This document shows, piece after piece, positions 1-6,783 of a stretch of 64,000 nt of DNA (positions are counted from its first letter, which is position 1; the number at the start of each line of letters is the position of its first letter). The translations under genes and the position numbers were made by a program. The DNA lies in contig CAYWNK010000008.1 of assembly GCA_964459495.1 (NCBI GenBank), forward strand, positions 1-64,000, read 5' to 3'. Source of the stretch: CAYWNK01 sp964459495. Lineage in GTDB: Bacteria; Planctomycetota; UBA1135; GCA-002686595. The notes beneath the pieces are model-generated. The model was not told the origin of the DNA. It did not search any database and saw only the letters and a program-made list of their open reading frames with translations.

Positions 1-1
1 C

Positions 2-1954
2 GCGGTTTCCCATTGGGTACCGGGCTTGGATCAGGGCCCGGAGGTCGTCGGCAGCTGTCTGTCTTTGGCGGAAATCGCGTTTGATGTGAACTACGAGCGC
101 TACCTGTACTCGAGCGATGTCGTGCTGATCCAATCGCAGGTCGATGCCTATCTGAACGCGGTGGCAGCGATTCACATCCGCGATTTTCTGGTGGACTACT
201 CGTTGACCCACCTGGAGATCCGGACATCGCCGGGCGTTCCTTACATCAGCGACGATCCCGGCGAGTTGCTCAACGCGATGCGGGCAGACTGGACCTCGAG
301 CCTAGCTGGGATCCCCAGGGACATGGCGCACCTGATCGTCGGTCAGGAGATGGACACGAACGTGATCGGCTTGGCCTACGTCGGGACGGTGTGCAACTTT
401 GGCTTTGAGTACGGCCTGACCCAGGGGAACCTCGGCTTCAGCAGCGTGGTCTCGGTCCTGAGCCACGAGCTCGGCCACAACTGGAATGCGCCGCACTGCT
501 TGGATCCGGCGCCCTGCAACCAGATGTGTGGCGGCTGCACCGTGTTTGGTCCGATCACCGTGCAGACGATCAAGAACTTCGTCGCGGCGATCGGCTGCCT
601 GGATCCGCTAGCTGCGGCGTCGTCGCCGGTTGTGCCGTTCGCGGCTCCCGAGTCATTCCAGGGCTACGGGCCGATGCTGCTCGACGTCATGGCCAATGAT
701 CACGACGCGAACTGTGAGCCGCTCGAGCTGGCCGTGCCGGCGATGAGCTCCCAGGGCGGGACGTTGGGCATCTTGCCGGGGGCCGGTCCGGGGGGCCGCG
801 ACCTAGTGACCTACGCGCCAGCCATCGGATTCCAGGGCACCGACATGTTCGACTACACGGTGACCGATCCCGGAGGCCTGGTGGCTTCCGCTAGGGTGAC
901 GCTTGTTCAGCGCGACGGGATCCCCGACCTGATGGGGCACTACCGTCTCGACAATGCGTCAAACACGGACATGCTGGATTCATCGGCCTTTGGGCGGGAC
1001 GGGAGCTACCTGGACGGCGTTGCCCAGGGACAGCCCGGCGCGACTGCGGGGACGGGGTCTTCGATCCGCCTGGCTGGCGCGCCTCAGCGCGCTCGACACC
1101 CGAATGTGGCCTCACCGATGAGCACCCTGCGCGACAACATGACGATCGCGCTGTGGGTGAACCCCGATCAGCTAGGCGGTTTTCAGCGCTACTACGGCAA
1201 CGCCGGGATGTGGACCTTTGGCCAGCGGGACAACCGGCTGCTGTTCACGACCCATGGGATTCGCGACTACCTGAGCGGGAACTTGCTGCAGGCGAATCAG
1301 TGGCAGCACGTCGCTGCGGTGTTCTTGCCGAGCCACGACGTGCGCTTCTACATCAACGGCGCGTTCGCCGGTCAGATCAGTGGCAACCAGCCCTCGGCTT
1401 CGGAGCCGGCCAACGGTTGGTTCGTGGGCACGCTCGACAACGCGGGCGAGTTCTACGCCGGGGGCCTGGACGATCTGCAGATCTACGACGTGGCGCTAGA
1501 CGACGCTCAGGTTGCGGAGTTGTTTGCGAACCCGGGGGCAACCTTGGACGGGGACTGCGAGGGCTTCAACTATTGCGAGTCGACACCGTCGTCCGCGGGG
1601 ACTGCGGCCTCGATCGGCTGGTTCGGCTCGCTCGAAGTCTCGGAGCAGAACTTTGCGCTGTTCGCCGACGGGGCAGTCCCCGGGGGATTCGGGCTATTCT
1701 TCTACGGGGCGGACTTCACCCAGGTGCCCCTGGCGAATGGATTTCTTTGCGTGGACGGGCCCGTACGCATGGGCGCCACCCCGATCGACGGCTTGGGCTT
1801 TGCCCAGTGGCCCGTGGATCTGGCCCAGCCCGCGCCCGACGGCGCAGCCATCCTTGGGGACAGCACATGGTGCTTCCAGTTCTGGTACCGGGATGCGGCC
1901 GTAGGCAGCGGTTCCAATTTCAGCGACGGGCTCATCGTCCGCTTTTGCCAGTGA
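2..1954 (+). CDS. Secreted metzincin-type zinc metalloprotease with Ig-like, LamG and lineage C-terminal module (5' partial)
   Basis: The reading frame is open to the left window edge, so the N-terminus and any signal peptide are missing; the visible part is 650 residues. A metzincin zinc site HELGHNWNAPH (HExxHxxxxxH, with Asn where the family usually has Gly) lies near residue 160 and is followed by a Cys-rich stretch with a Met that could be the Met-turn. This suggests a reprolysin-like extracellular protease. After it come a cadherin/Ig-like domain (about residues 215-300), a LamG/concanavalin-like domain (about 310-510) and a final module of about 130 residues that ends FSDGLIVRFC. The same module ends the FG-GAP protein at 60348-63056. 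The substrate is unknown. Protease class is seen in the motif; the secreted location is inferred from the domain set. Confidence 0.85.
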   Translation, partial: AVSHWVPGLDQGPEVVGSCLSLAEIAFDVNYERYLYSSDVVLIQSQVDAYLNAVAAIHIRDFLVDYSLTHLEIRTSPGVPYISDDPGELLNAMRADWTSSLAGIPRDMAHLIVGQEMDTNVIGLAYVGTVCNFGFEYGLTQGNLGFSSVVSVLSHELGHNWNAPHCLDPAPCNQMCGGCTVFGPITVQTIKNFVAAIGCLDPLAAASSPVVPFAAPESFQGYGPMLLDVMANDHDANCEPLELAVPAMSSQGGTLGILPGAGPGGRDLVTYAPAIGFQGTDMFDYTVTDPGGLVASARVTLVQRDGIPDLMGHYRLDNASNTDMLDSSAFGRDGSYLDGVAQGQPGATAGTGSSIRLAGAPQRARHPNVASPMSTLRDNMTIALWVNPDQLGGFQRYYGNAGMWTFGQRDNRLLFTTHGIRDYLSGNLLQANQWQHVAAVFLPSHDVRFYINGAFAGQISGNQPSASEPANGWFVGTLDNAGEFYAGGLDDLQIYDVALDDAQVAELFANPGATLDGDCEGFNYCESTPSSAGTAASIGWFGSLEVSEQNFALFADGAVPGGFGLFFYGADFTQVPLANGFLCVDGPVRMGATPIDGLGFAQWPVDLAQPAPDGAAILGDSTWCFQFWYRDAAVGSGSNFSDGLIVRFCQ

Positions 1955-1968
1955 CGCCTCTGCGATCC

Positions 1969-2736
1969 ATGTACGGGCTGTTGGCGATTGTCGGTGCGGT
2001 GCCGGTTTTGGCAGCGGGGGCCGGGTTTGGGGCGCTTGTGCGCCCGCAGGCTCCGGCTCAAGATCCGGTGCAGACCGCGAAGCTGGATGAGGATTCGCTA
2101 GCGAGAGCACGCCAGGCGTTTGCGGGGGTATCCAAGCGCCTCGAGAAGATCGTGGAGCTGCACGCGGGGTACGTCCAGGAGCAGGAGTCCTTGCTTCTCG
2201 CCGAGCCGCTCGTATCGAAGGGCGCATTCCATCTGCGCCTCGATCCGGGCTGCCTTGTGCTGCGATTGACCGAGCCTAGCCCGGCTGTGATTCGATCTGA
2301 CGCCAAGTCCCATCGCGTCTACGACCCCGCGGCCAAGCGCGCGGAGGTCTTTCTGTTCAAAGAGAACCGCCTGACCAAGGCTCTCATCGCTTGCTTCCGG
2401 GCCGACCTAGAGCGGGTCGAGGCGATTTTCCGGATCGCGTCCTACGCGGCATCCGAGGTGAAGCGCGAAGGCCAAGAGGCTCAGCGCCTAGCGACGGTGA
2501 AGCTGATCCCCAAGACGGAGGAACTCACCAGCGTGATGCGCTCCCTGACGCTGGCAATCGACTTGGACGAGCGGCTGCCCGTCCGGGTGACCCAGATCAA
2601 CCGGGAAGGTGAGGCCGTCGCATTCTCATTGACCAACCCAAAGCTGCTGGAGGAGCCCGCCGAGAACTCGGCGGTGCTCTTCGGTCAGGCGCTTCCCACC
2701 GACACTCACGTCGTCGAGCGACGTGTGGATCAATAG
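1969..2736 (+). CDS. LolA-like outer-membrane lipoprotein carrier-type protein
   Basis: A 255-residue exported protein that starts 14 bp after the metalloprotease stop. The ATG at 1969 is chosen because the residues after it form a hydrophobic leader (about 2-24), whereas the same frame further upstream overlaps the protease gene out of phase. The mature part has the LolA/LolB-like pattern: a helical start (ARQAFAGVSKRLEKIVELHAG), a beta-rich core with KGAFHLRLDPG and PSPAVIRSDAKSHRVYDP, and a late strand LPVRVTQINREGEAVAFSLTN. Such proteins bind lipid or lipoprotein acyl chains in the periplasm. It lies 5 bp upstream of an ECF sigma factor and probably shares its transcript, an arrangement that could link envelope state to sigma activity (inference). 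The fold call rests on pattern only. Confidence 0.65.
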   Translation: MYGLLAIVGAVPVLAAGAGFGALVRPQAPAQDPVQTAKLDEDSLARARQAFAGVSKRLEKIVELHAGYVQEQESLLLAEPLVSKGAFHLRLDPGCLVLRLTEPSPAVIRSDAKSHRVYDPAAKRAEVFLFKENRLTKALIACFRADLERVEAIFRIASYAASEVKREGQEAQRLATVKLIPKTEELTSVMRSLTLAIDLDERLPVRVTQINREGEAVAFSLTNPKLLEEPAENSAVLFGQALPTDTHVVERRVDQ

Positions 2737-2741
2737 GCGAC

Positions 2742-3359
2742 ATGCAGCCGGATTCTGCGAAGTGGGCGCCTGAGCGGACCAATGAAGACTGGGTCGCTGC
2801 CCTGCGACCGGGTGGGGCTGGCGGTGAGGCTTCGGGAGAGCTTCGTGCGCTGTTGGAGGGCGCGCTGGGCAAAGTGCTCCGGATGCACCCCGGTGCCAAC
2901 CTCGACGACCTGGTTCAGGCGGCCATGCTGCGCATTGTGGAAAAGCTAGACCGCTTTGACGGTCGCAGCCGATTCACCACCTGGGCCCACGCGGTCGCGT
3001 TGCGGGTGGCGATGAACGAGATTCGGGGCCAGCGCCGGGCCCAGCCCCCCGGCGGTTCGGTGGACGCGGCCAGCGATGTCGATCCGCACGACGGGGCTCC
3101 CGATTCGATGGACAAGCTCCAACGGGATGAGATCATCGAGGTTTTGCACAGGGTCATCGAGACTCAGCTGACAGCGCGTCAGCGCTCGGCGATCCTCGGG
3201 GAGCTGCGGGGCAGAAGTCGCGCGGATTTGTGCAAGGAGCTAGAGACCGAGCCGAATGCGCTCTACAAGCTCTTGCATGATGCCCGCCACAAGCTCCGGA
3301 TCGGCCTTTCCGAGGCCGGGGTCACCGACGACGACGTGACCGGAGCATTTGGTTTTTGA
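2742..3359 (+). CDS. ECF-type RNA polymerase sigma factor
   Basis: A 205-residue sigma-70 family protein. Region 2 is visible around residues 45-95: an acidic DDLVQAAMLRIVEKLDRFDGRSRFTTWAHAV pattern, split here as DDLVQAAMLRIVEKL followed by FDGRSRFTTWAHAVA, then RVAMNEIRGQRR. Region 4 lies around 130-190, with LTARQRSAILGELRG, SRADLCKELE and ALYKLLHDARHKLR as the helix-turn-helix. Region 3 is missing, as in ECF factors. The spacing from the LolA-like gene is 5 bp, and a small Cys/His protein follows 10 bp downstream and is likely its anti-sigma factor. The region 4 loop NALYKLLHDAR matches the sub-type in which a long-range DNA-reading helix precedes HDARHKLR. Target promoters are not known. 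Confidence 0.88.
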   Translation: MQPDSAKWAPERTNEDWVAALRPGGAGGEASGELRALLEGALGKVLRMHPGANLDDLVQAAMLRIVEKLDRFDGRSRFTTWAHAVALRVAMNEIRGQRRAQPPGGSVDAASDVDPHDGAPDSMDKLQRDEIIEVLHRVIETQLTARQRSAILGELRGRSRADLCKELETEPNALYKLLHDARHKLRIGLSEAGVTDDDVTGAFGF

Positions 3360-3369
3360 GGAACGTGCC

Positions 3370-3621
3370 ATGAAACTGACCCCCGAAGAGATCGCCCGTC
3401 TAGCGAAGAAGACCGTTGAGGCAAAGCCGGCCTACGTCAATTGCGAGGACTGGCTTCACATGGTCGGCGAGTACGTGGAGGCCAAGGGCTCGGAAGAGAA
3501 GCTGCTGACCGAACGAATGTTGATGGTCCGTCAGCACGCTGCGGATTGCCCGGACTGCCAGACAGAGCTAAGCCTGCTGCAGGACCTCGTGGACCAGGGG
3601 CGAACTGGGGGCGAGGCCTAG
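3370..3621 (+). CDS. Small zinc-binding anti-sigma factor candidate
   Basis: An 83-residue protein starting at the ATG 10 bp after the sigma factor stop. It has HAADCPDC near residue 60, which matches the HxxxCxxC part of the zf-HC2/ZAS domain used by soluble anti-sigma factors. There is no membrane segment, so the protein would act in the cytoplasm on the sigma factor encoded just upstream. The upstream context TGAGGAACGTGCC gives a possible GAGGA ribosome site. The stop codon TAG at 3619-3621 is also the first three bases of a 38-bp repeat, so the 3' end of the gene may have been set by the arrival of that element. The function is inferred from the motif and the pairing. Confidence 0.7.
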   Translation: MKLTPEEIARLAKKTVEAKPAYVNCEDWLHMVGEYVEAKGSEEKLLTERMLMVRQHAADCPDCQTELSLLQDLVDQGRTGGEA

Positions 3622-3785
3622 AGGCCCGGCCGAAAACCCCGCGCAGGCGAGGCACGGCTGATTCGACCCGACTCTGCGTTGCCAGAATCCGCGAATGGAG
3701 CCGACCATGCACGGATTCCGGCGCCTTGATTCGAGTCGAATCGCCCGCACCTCTCCCGCGCGGTGTTTTCGGCCGGACCTCTAGG
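3617..3785. repeat. Long imperfect inverted repeat element, two arms of about 82 bp
   Basis: The left arm 3617-3698 and the right arm 3705-3785 are reverse complements over almost their whole length, with about 18 mismatches and one gap, and leave a 6-base centre. The outer ends read CCTAGAGG and CCTCTAGG. A single-stranded transcript would fold into one very long hairpin. The element fills the space between the anti-sigma gene and the cupredoxin-like gene and starts at the stop codon. It could be a MITE-like or REP/BIME-like unit, or a terminator derived from one. No ORF inside it is convincing. Confidence 0.85.
3619..3656 (+). repeat. 38-bp perfect direct repeat, copy 1
   Basis: These 38 bases, beginning TAGAGGCCCGGCCGAAAACC and ending GAGGCACG, recur without mismatch at 34610-34647. 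In both places the first TAG is the stop codon of the gene before it (the anti-sigma candidate here, purF there). In this copy the sequence is the outer part of the left arm of the long inverted repeat. Confidence 0.9.
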
Positions 3786-3787
3786 GA

Positions 3788-3811
3788 GGATTCTCAAGAA
3801 TCTTGAGATCC
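3788..3811. promoter_or_regulatory. Short dyad upstream of the cupredoxin-like gene
   Basis: GGA-T-TCTCAAG, a 3-base AAT centre and CTTGAGA-TCC form a near-perfect dyad 94 bp before the ATG at 3905. It could be an operator or a small hairpin following the long inverted repeat. No other copy was noticed in the window. Confidence 0.3.
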
Positions 3812-3904
3812 GGAGGTAAGACTCGGCGGGGCGCCGGTGTCCAAGGGGGCAGACCACGCGGGATGAAAGCCCGCATCCAACCCTCCGACGAACCGACCAT
3901 CGCC

Positions 3905-4282
3905 ATGAAACTCAGCCATCTCCTTGCCGTTCTCGCCCTCGCTGCCACCGTTGCCGTCGCCACCCTGACCTCGGCCGCCAAGCCCGCCACCAGCCCCGAG
4001 CCGGTGCTCAAGGCCAACAGCATCCACGTCATCGAGCACGCGGGCTACTTCGAGACGAAGAGCAACATCTTCGAGATCGAGTCCGGGACCTATGAGTTTG
4101 TCGTCGACAACCGCTCGGGCAAGGACGCCGGATTTGTCCTCGCCCGTGAGGGAATGGAGCCGGTCATCATTGGAATCGAGAACGGCAAGACCGGCCGCGT
4201 CGAGGTCGAGCTGAAGGGCGGCAGCTATTCGTACTACTGCCCGATCATCCCGACCCCGCACTACCCGATCAACGTCAAGTAG
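3905..4282 (+). CDS. Small exported cupredoxin-like protein
   Basis: A 125-residue protein. The ATG at 3905 is preferred over upstream in-frame starts because it begins a clean signal peptide (MKLSHLLAVLALAATVAVATL, cleavage near residue 25). The mature part is a small beta protein: ESGTYEFVVDNRSGKDAGFVL, then GGSYSYYCPIIPTPHYPI at the C-terminus. The YYCPIIPTPH segment resembles the C...H metal-binding loop of plastocyanin-like cupredoxins, but the usual downstream Met and the spacing are not standard, so copper binding is a suggestion only. There is no Shine-Dalgarno sequence before the ATG. The gene stands alone, with the inverted repeat upstream and a hairpin downstream. Confidence 0.65.
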   Translation: MKLSHLLAVLALAATVAVATLTSAAKPATSPEPVLKANSIHVIEHAGYFETKSNIFEIESGTYEFVVDNRSGKDAGFVLAREGMEPVIIGIENGKTGRVEVELKGGSYSYYCPIIPTPHYPINVK

Positions 4283-4323
4283 GTCTGGATGCCATGCAGC
4301 TGCCCAGCACGGGCAGAATGGGC

Positions 4324-4354
4324 GCCGCTCTCTGATATCTGGTCGGAGAGCGGC
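4324..4354 (+). terminator. Hairpin downstream of the cupredoxin-like gene
   Basis: GCCGCTCTC and GAGAGCGGC form a perfect 9-bp stem with a 13-base loop, 41 bp after the stop at 4282. There is no T-run after it, so a factor-assisted or structural role is as likely as classic intrinsic termination. The rest of 4283-4584 shows no convincing gene. Confidence 0.45.
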
Positions 4355-4584
4355 ACTTGTCACTCGAGGGATCCAGGCGTCCTGGACGGACCGGCGAGAT
4401 GCGCTCCAGTCAAGGGTGGGGGGAGTGCTGTCGTACCCCTCCCTGGCCCAGGACGGTTGAGAACCGAAGTGCTGCCCCTGCTTTGGGACCCCGAGCATGT
4501 TCGACGGACCCAGGTCAGGTGACCCATGCATCGGCATTCCGGATGGCAGGGCTTCTTGCAGGATCTGTAGTCGGAGTTTTCGCG

Positions 4585-5694
4585 TCAGCGCCCGCCCCCG
4601 CCTGGGACCAGGGTCCGCTCGTACACAAAGTCATTGGGGAAACGCACCCGGATCCGGAACCAAGCATCCTTCGGTGGTTCAGGCAGCACCTTCCAGGTCC
4701 AGCCCATGACACGATAGGCATTCAGTTTTCGGTGCCCGAACCGGGGGAATTCGGGCTCCTTGACCAAGAGTTGGGTCCAGGCCTCTAGCGACTCGATCCC
4801 CACTCCGAGCTGGTGAAGCGCCACATCCACATCGCTGACCGGAACTTCGAACGGGATCTGCAGCATGCACCAGGGGCCGCTGTCGATTCCATTGCCAAAG
4901 CCCATCGACTCATAGGGAAGAGCGGGGGTAAGGACGACATCCAGCGTAGCGCTAGCGTCTTCGGTGAAGGCGCGAAGGGTGCACTCCACATGTTCCCAGG
5001 GCCGGTGTTCGCCGAGCAGAAGGAAAGCAAACTCGGCGGCCTCGTCGCGGTCGACGACGGAGGGTGGATCGTCGGTGCGATGTGCCTTCGCGCTGCCTTG
5101 GTGGATACGTCCGAGGCCGTAGAAGCTAGCCCACAGTTCCTCATGAATCTGTCCGTCTTGGGCTAGGACTTCGACGCGTGGAACGATCGAGCGCCACCTC
5201 GGATTCGATCCTCCTCGGCCAGGGCCGTTGATGCGGACAAAGAACGGGGCGCGTTCCTCTGGACGTTGGTGCCCGCGGTAGTGCAGGTGCATGGATTCCT
5301 CGATGCCCGGGTTTTGACGGTGGTGCGCGAGGAGCTGATCGGAGACATCCGAATGGGGGATGATCTCGAGCAAAGGGAGAGGAGCGGGGTCTCTTGTCTC
5401 GTGCGTTTGCCCGCGGGCGCGCGACGGATTCGCGGGTGGGGAAGAGCACGACGACACCTGGGCGCTTTTGCCGATGGCTTCGCGGCTGGATACGTCATGT
5501 GCTGCGCTCGCTCCAGGTCTGGGTGGGCCCGGCTCACCCAGGGGAACCGTCGTCAGCTCGGCCACCTGCTCAAGGCAGAAGGTCGGACCTGCGACAGGAG
5601 GCGTGTCAGACGCATGTCGCGTCTGACACCTCAGTGCGGCGAGCCCTACGAGTGCCGCGACCAAGCAGCATCCGAACCCCTTCCAACCTCGCAT
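4585..5694 (-). CDS. Exported or membrane-anchored protein of unknown function
   Basis: A 369-residue protein that I do not recognise. The ATG at 5694 places a hydrophobic segment at residues 6-22 (GFGCCLVAALVGLAALRC), which could be a signal peptide or lipoprotein-like leader; another in-frame start at 5733 would add 13 residues. A Pro-rich, poorly ordered region follows (about 25-110). The C-terminal two thirds look folded and mix beta and acidic stretches (LLEIIPHSDVSDQLL, FVRINGPGRGG, EFAFLLLGEHRPWEHVECTLRAF, MLQIPFEVPVSDVDVALHQLG, WTWKVLPEPPKDAWFRIRV). It follows the Gly-rich gene by 57 bp (18 bp from the alternative start), so the two are probably one operon. A strong hairpin sits within its first codons (5603-5629). 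Confidence 0.65.
   Translation of the reverse strand: MRGWKGFGCCLVAALVGLAALRCQTRHASDTPPVAGPTFCLEQVAELTTVPLGEPGPPRPGASAAHDVSSREAIGKSAQVSSCSSPPANPSRARGQTHETRDPAPLPLLEIIPHSDVSDQLLAHHRQNPGIEESMHLHYRGHQRPEERAPFFVRINGPGRGGSNPRWRSIVPRVEVLAQDGQIHEELWASFYGLGRIHQGSAKAHRTDDPPSVVDRDEAAEFAFLLLGEHRPWEHVECTLRAFTEDASATLDVVLTPALPYESMGFGNGIDSGPWCMLQIPFEVPVSDVDVALHQLGVGIESLEAWTQLLVKEPEFPRFGHRKLNAYRVMGWTWKVLPEPPKDAWFRIRVRFPNDFVYERTLVPGGGGR
5603..5629. repeat. Perfect 11-bp stem hairpin inside the 5' coding region
   Basis: GTGTCAGACGC, a 5-base loop ATGTC and GCGTCTGACAC form a perfect hairpin inside the start of the gene at 4585-5694, where it encodes residues just after the hydrophobic leader. The GTGTCAG outer sequence is shared with the hairpin at 34647-34685, which suggests a small family of mobile or REP-like palindromes. 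Confidence 0.6.
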
Positions 5695-5751
5695 GCGCTC
5701 GGCCGAGTTTGCCGGGGGGAGCTGCGTTCCCATCGTGCTGACGCTCTCGGG

Positions 5752-6654
5752 TTAGTTGGTGAGCCAGCCGCCCGTGCTGCTGCTTCCAAACCCACTGCCG
5801 GCACTCGCCGAGGAGCCCGCACCGTGAAAACCGGCCGGCACCGGGGTGATGCCCGAAGCTGCAAACAGGTTGCCGCCGTAGCTAGCGGCCGCCTGGCCGC
5901 CTGGCCCCCCAGCGACGACCCCGCTCCCTCCGGCGTTCCCGCCGTTGCCACCGCTTGCGCTGGCCACGCCGGATTCCGAGCTCGCACTGCCGGATCCGCC
6001 TGGATTGTCTCCACCGCTGTTCCCGCCGTTGGCGTCTGCGAAGCCGCTACCCGAGACGGCGGTTGCGTCTCCGGCCACGCCATTGGCTGCACTGCCTCCA
6101 ACCGCCAGGCTGTTTCCCTTGCCCGCGGTCGCGGTGGCGTTGCCAGCTTCGCCGCTGCCGCAGTTGTTGCCGCCCACCGCGATGGCGTCTCCATCCCCGG
6201 TGTTGATCGCCGTAGCGTTGCCTGCGGCCCCTGAGCCGATCTTGTTGCCGCCGATAGCGACCACGACGTCGGCTGAACCCGTGACCTTGGAGTTGCCTGA
6301 ACGAGCCCGGATCTTGTAGGTAAACGGATACGATCTACCATCGAGGCCGATGCAGGTGCAGGTCCCCTCCCTGGGCTGCGAGCTTGCTTTCAGGCAAGCT
6401 TGCAGTCTGGATCCCAGCTTCTTTGCGGCATTGGCCTTGTCCTCTTCGGGGATCGGTTCGCCGTCTTCTCCAAGGCCTCCTGTGTTCTTGCCCGTCGCGT
6501 TGGCGTACTCGCAGAGCAGTTCGCAAATGTCTTTCTTCTCAACAGCCGTTGAGGCTCCCGGCGGCTCCTTGTCTCCGTCCTGCAAGCCAAACCCTTGCCC
6601 CGCAGTCATTCCCAATAGACCCAGTAGCAGCAACAGTATTCCGCATCCACGCAT
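5752..6654 (-). CDS. Secreted Gly/Ala/Asn-rich repeat protein
   Basis: A 300-residue protein with a signal peptide (MRGCGILLLLLGLLGMTAGQG). The ATG at 6654 is supported by a strong GGAGGAG ribosome site 6 bases upstream, rare for this window. Residues about 30-115 form a small domain with six or so Cys (ICELLCEY, LQACLK, GTCTCIG), probably disulfide-linked. From about 130 to the end the protein is a low-complexity run built on the motif GGN-x-GSG-x-AGNATA, with units such as IGSGAAGNATA and CGSGEAGNATA, degenerating to Gly/Ser. Such repeats suggest an extracellular, possibly fibrous or adhesive, protein. It is probably first in an operon with the gene at 4585. A 16-bp hairpin precedes it. Confidence 0.75.
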   Translation of the reverse strand: MRGCGILLLLLGLLGMTAGQGFGLQDGDKEPPGASTAVEKKDICELLCEYANATGKNTGGLGEDGEPIPEEDKANAAKKLGSRLQACLKASSQPREGTCTCIGLDGRSYPFTYKIRARSGNSKVTGSADVVVAIGGNKIGSGAAGNATAINTGDGDAIAVGGNNCGSGEAGNATATAGKGNSLAVGGSAANGVAGDATAVSGSGFADANGGNSGGDNPGGSGSASSESGVASASGGNGGNAGGSGVVAGGPGGQAAASYGGNLFAASGITPVPAGFHGAGSSASAGSGFGSSSTGGWLTN

Positions 6655-6679
6655 AGCCTTCTCCTCCCAAACCGTTGGT

Positions 6680-6718
6680 CTCTTGTCGTGGGGTTCGATG
6701 GTGAACCCCACGCAAGAG
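6680..6718 (-). terminator. Strong hairpin between the glycosyltransferase and the Gly-rich gene
   Basis: CTCTTG plus CGTGGGGTTC pairs with GAACCCCACG plus CAAGAG, giving 16 base pairs with one bulged T and a 6-base loop. On the minus strand it is 66 bp after the glycosyltransferase stop and 25 bp before the Gly-rich gene start, just ahead of its GGAGGAG site. It may terminate the upstream operon, or it may be a 5' leader structure that controls the Gly-rich gene. Confidence 0.55.
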
Positions 6719-6783
6719 GGACCGTGGGGGGAGGCCGCGGGTGTCGCACAGACTTTGCGAAAACCGGGGCGCGCTTCGCTCCA

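Noticed and set aside
1153..1968. Upstream extension of the LolA-like gene frame
   Set aside because: It overlaps the metalloprotease out of phase, is Arg/Gly rich and carries no leader; the ATG at 1969 begins a signal peptide.
3720..3745. GATTCGAGTCGAATC, which resembles a tRNA T-arm
   Set aside because: It belongs to the long inverted repeat and no cloverleaf surrounds it. No tRNA, rRNA or CRISPR array was seen anywhere in the window.
5266..6234. Plus-strand frame of 322 codons
   Set aside because: It runs antisense through two minus-strand genes with signal peptides and ribosome sites; the composition is not protein-like.
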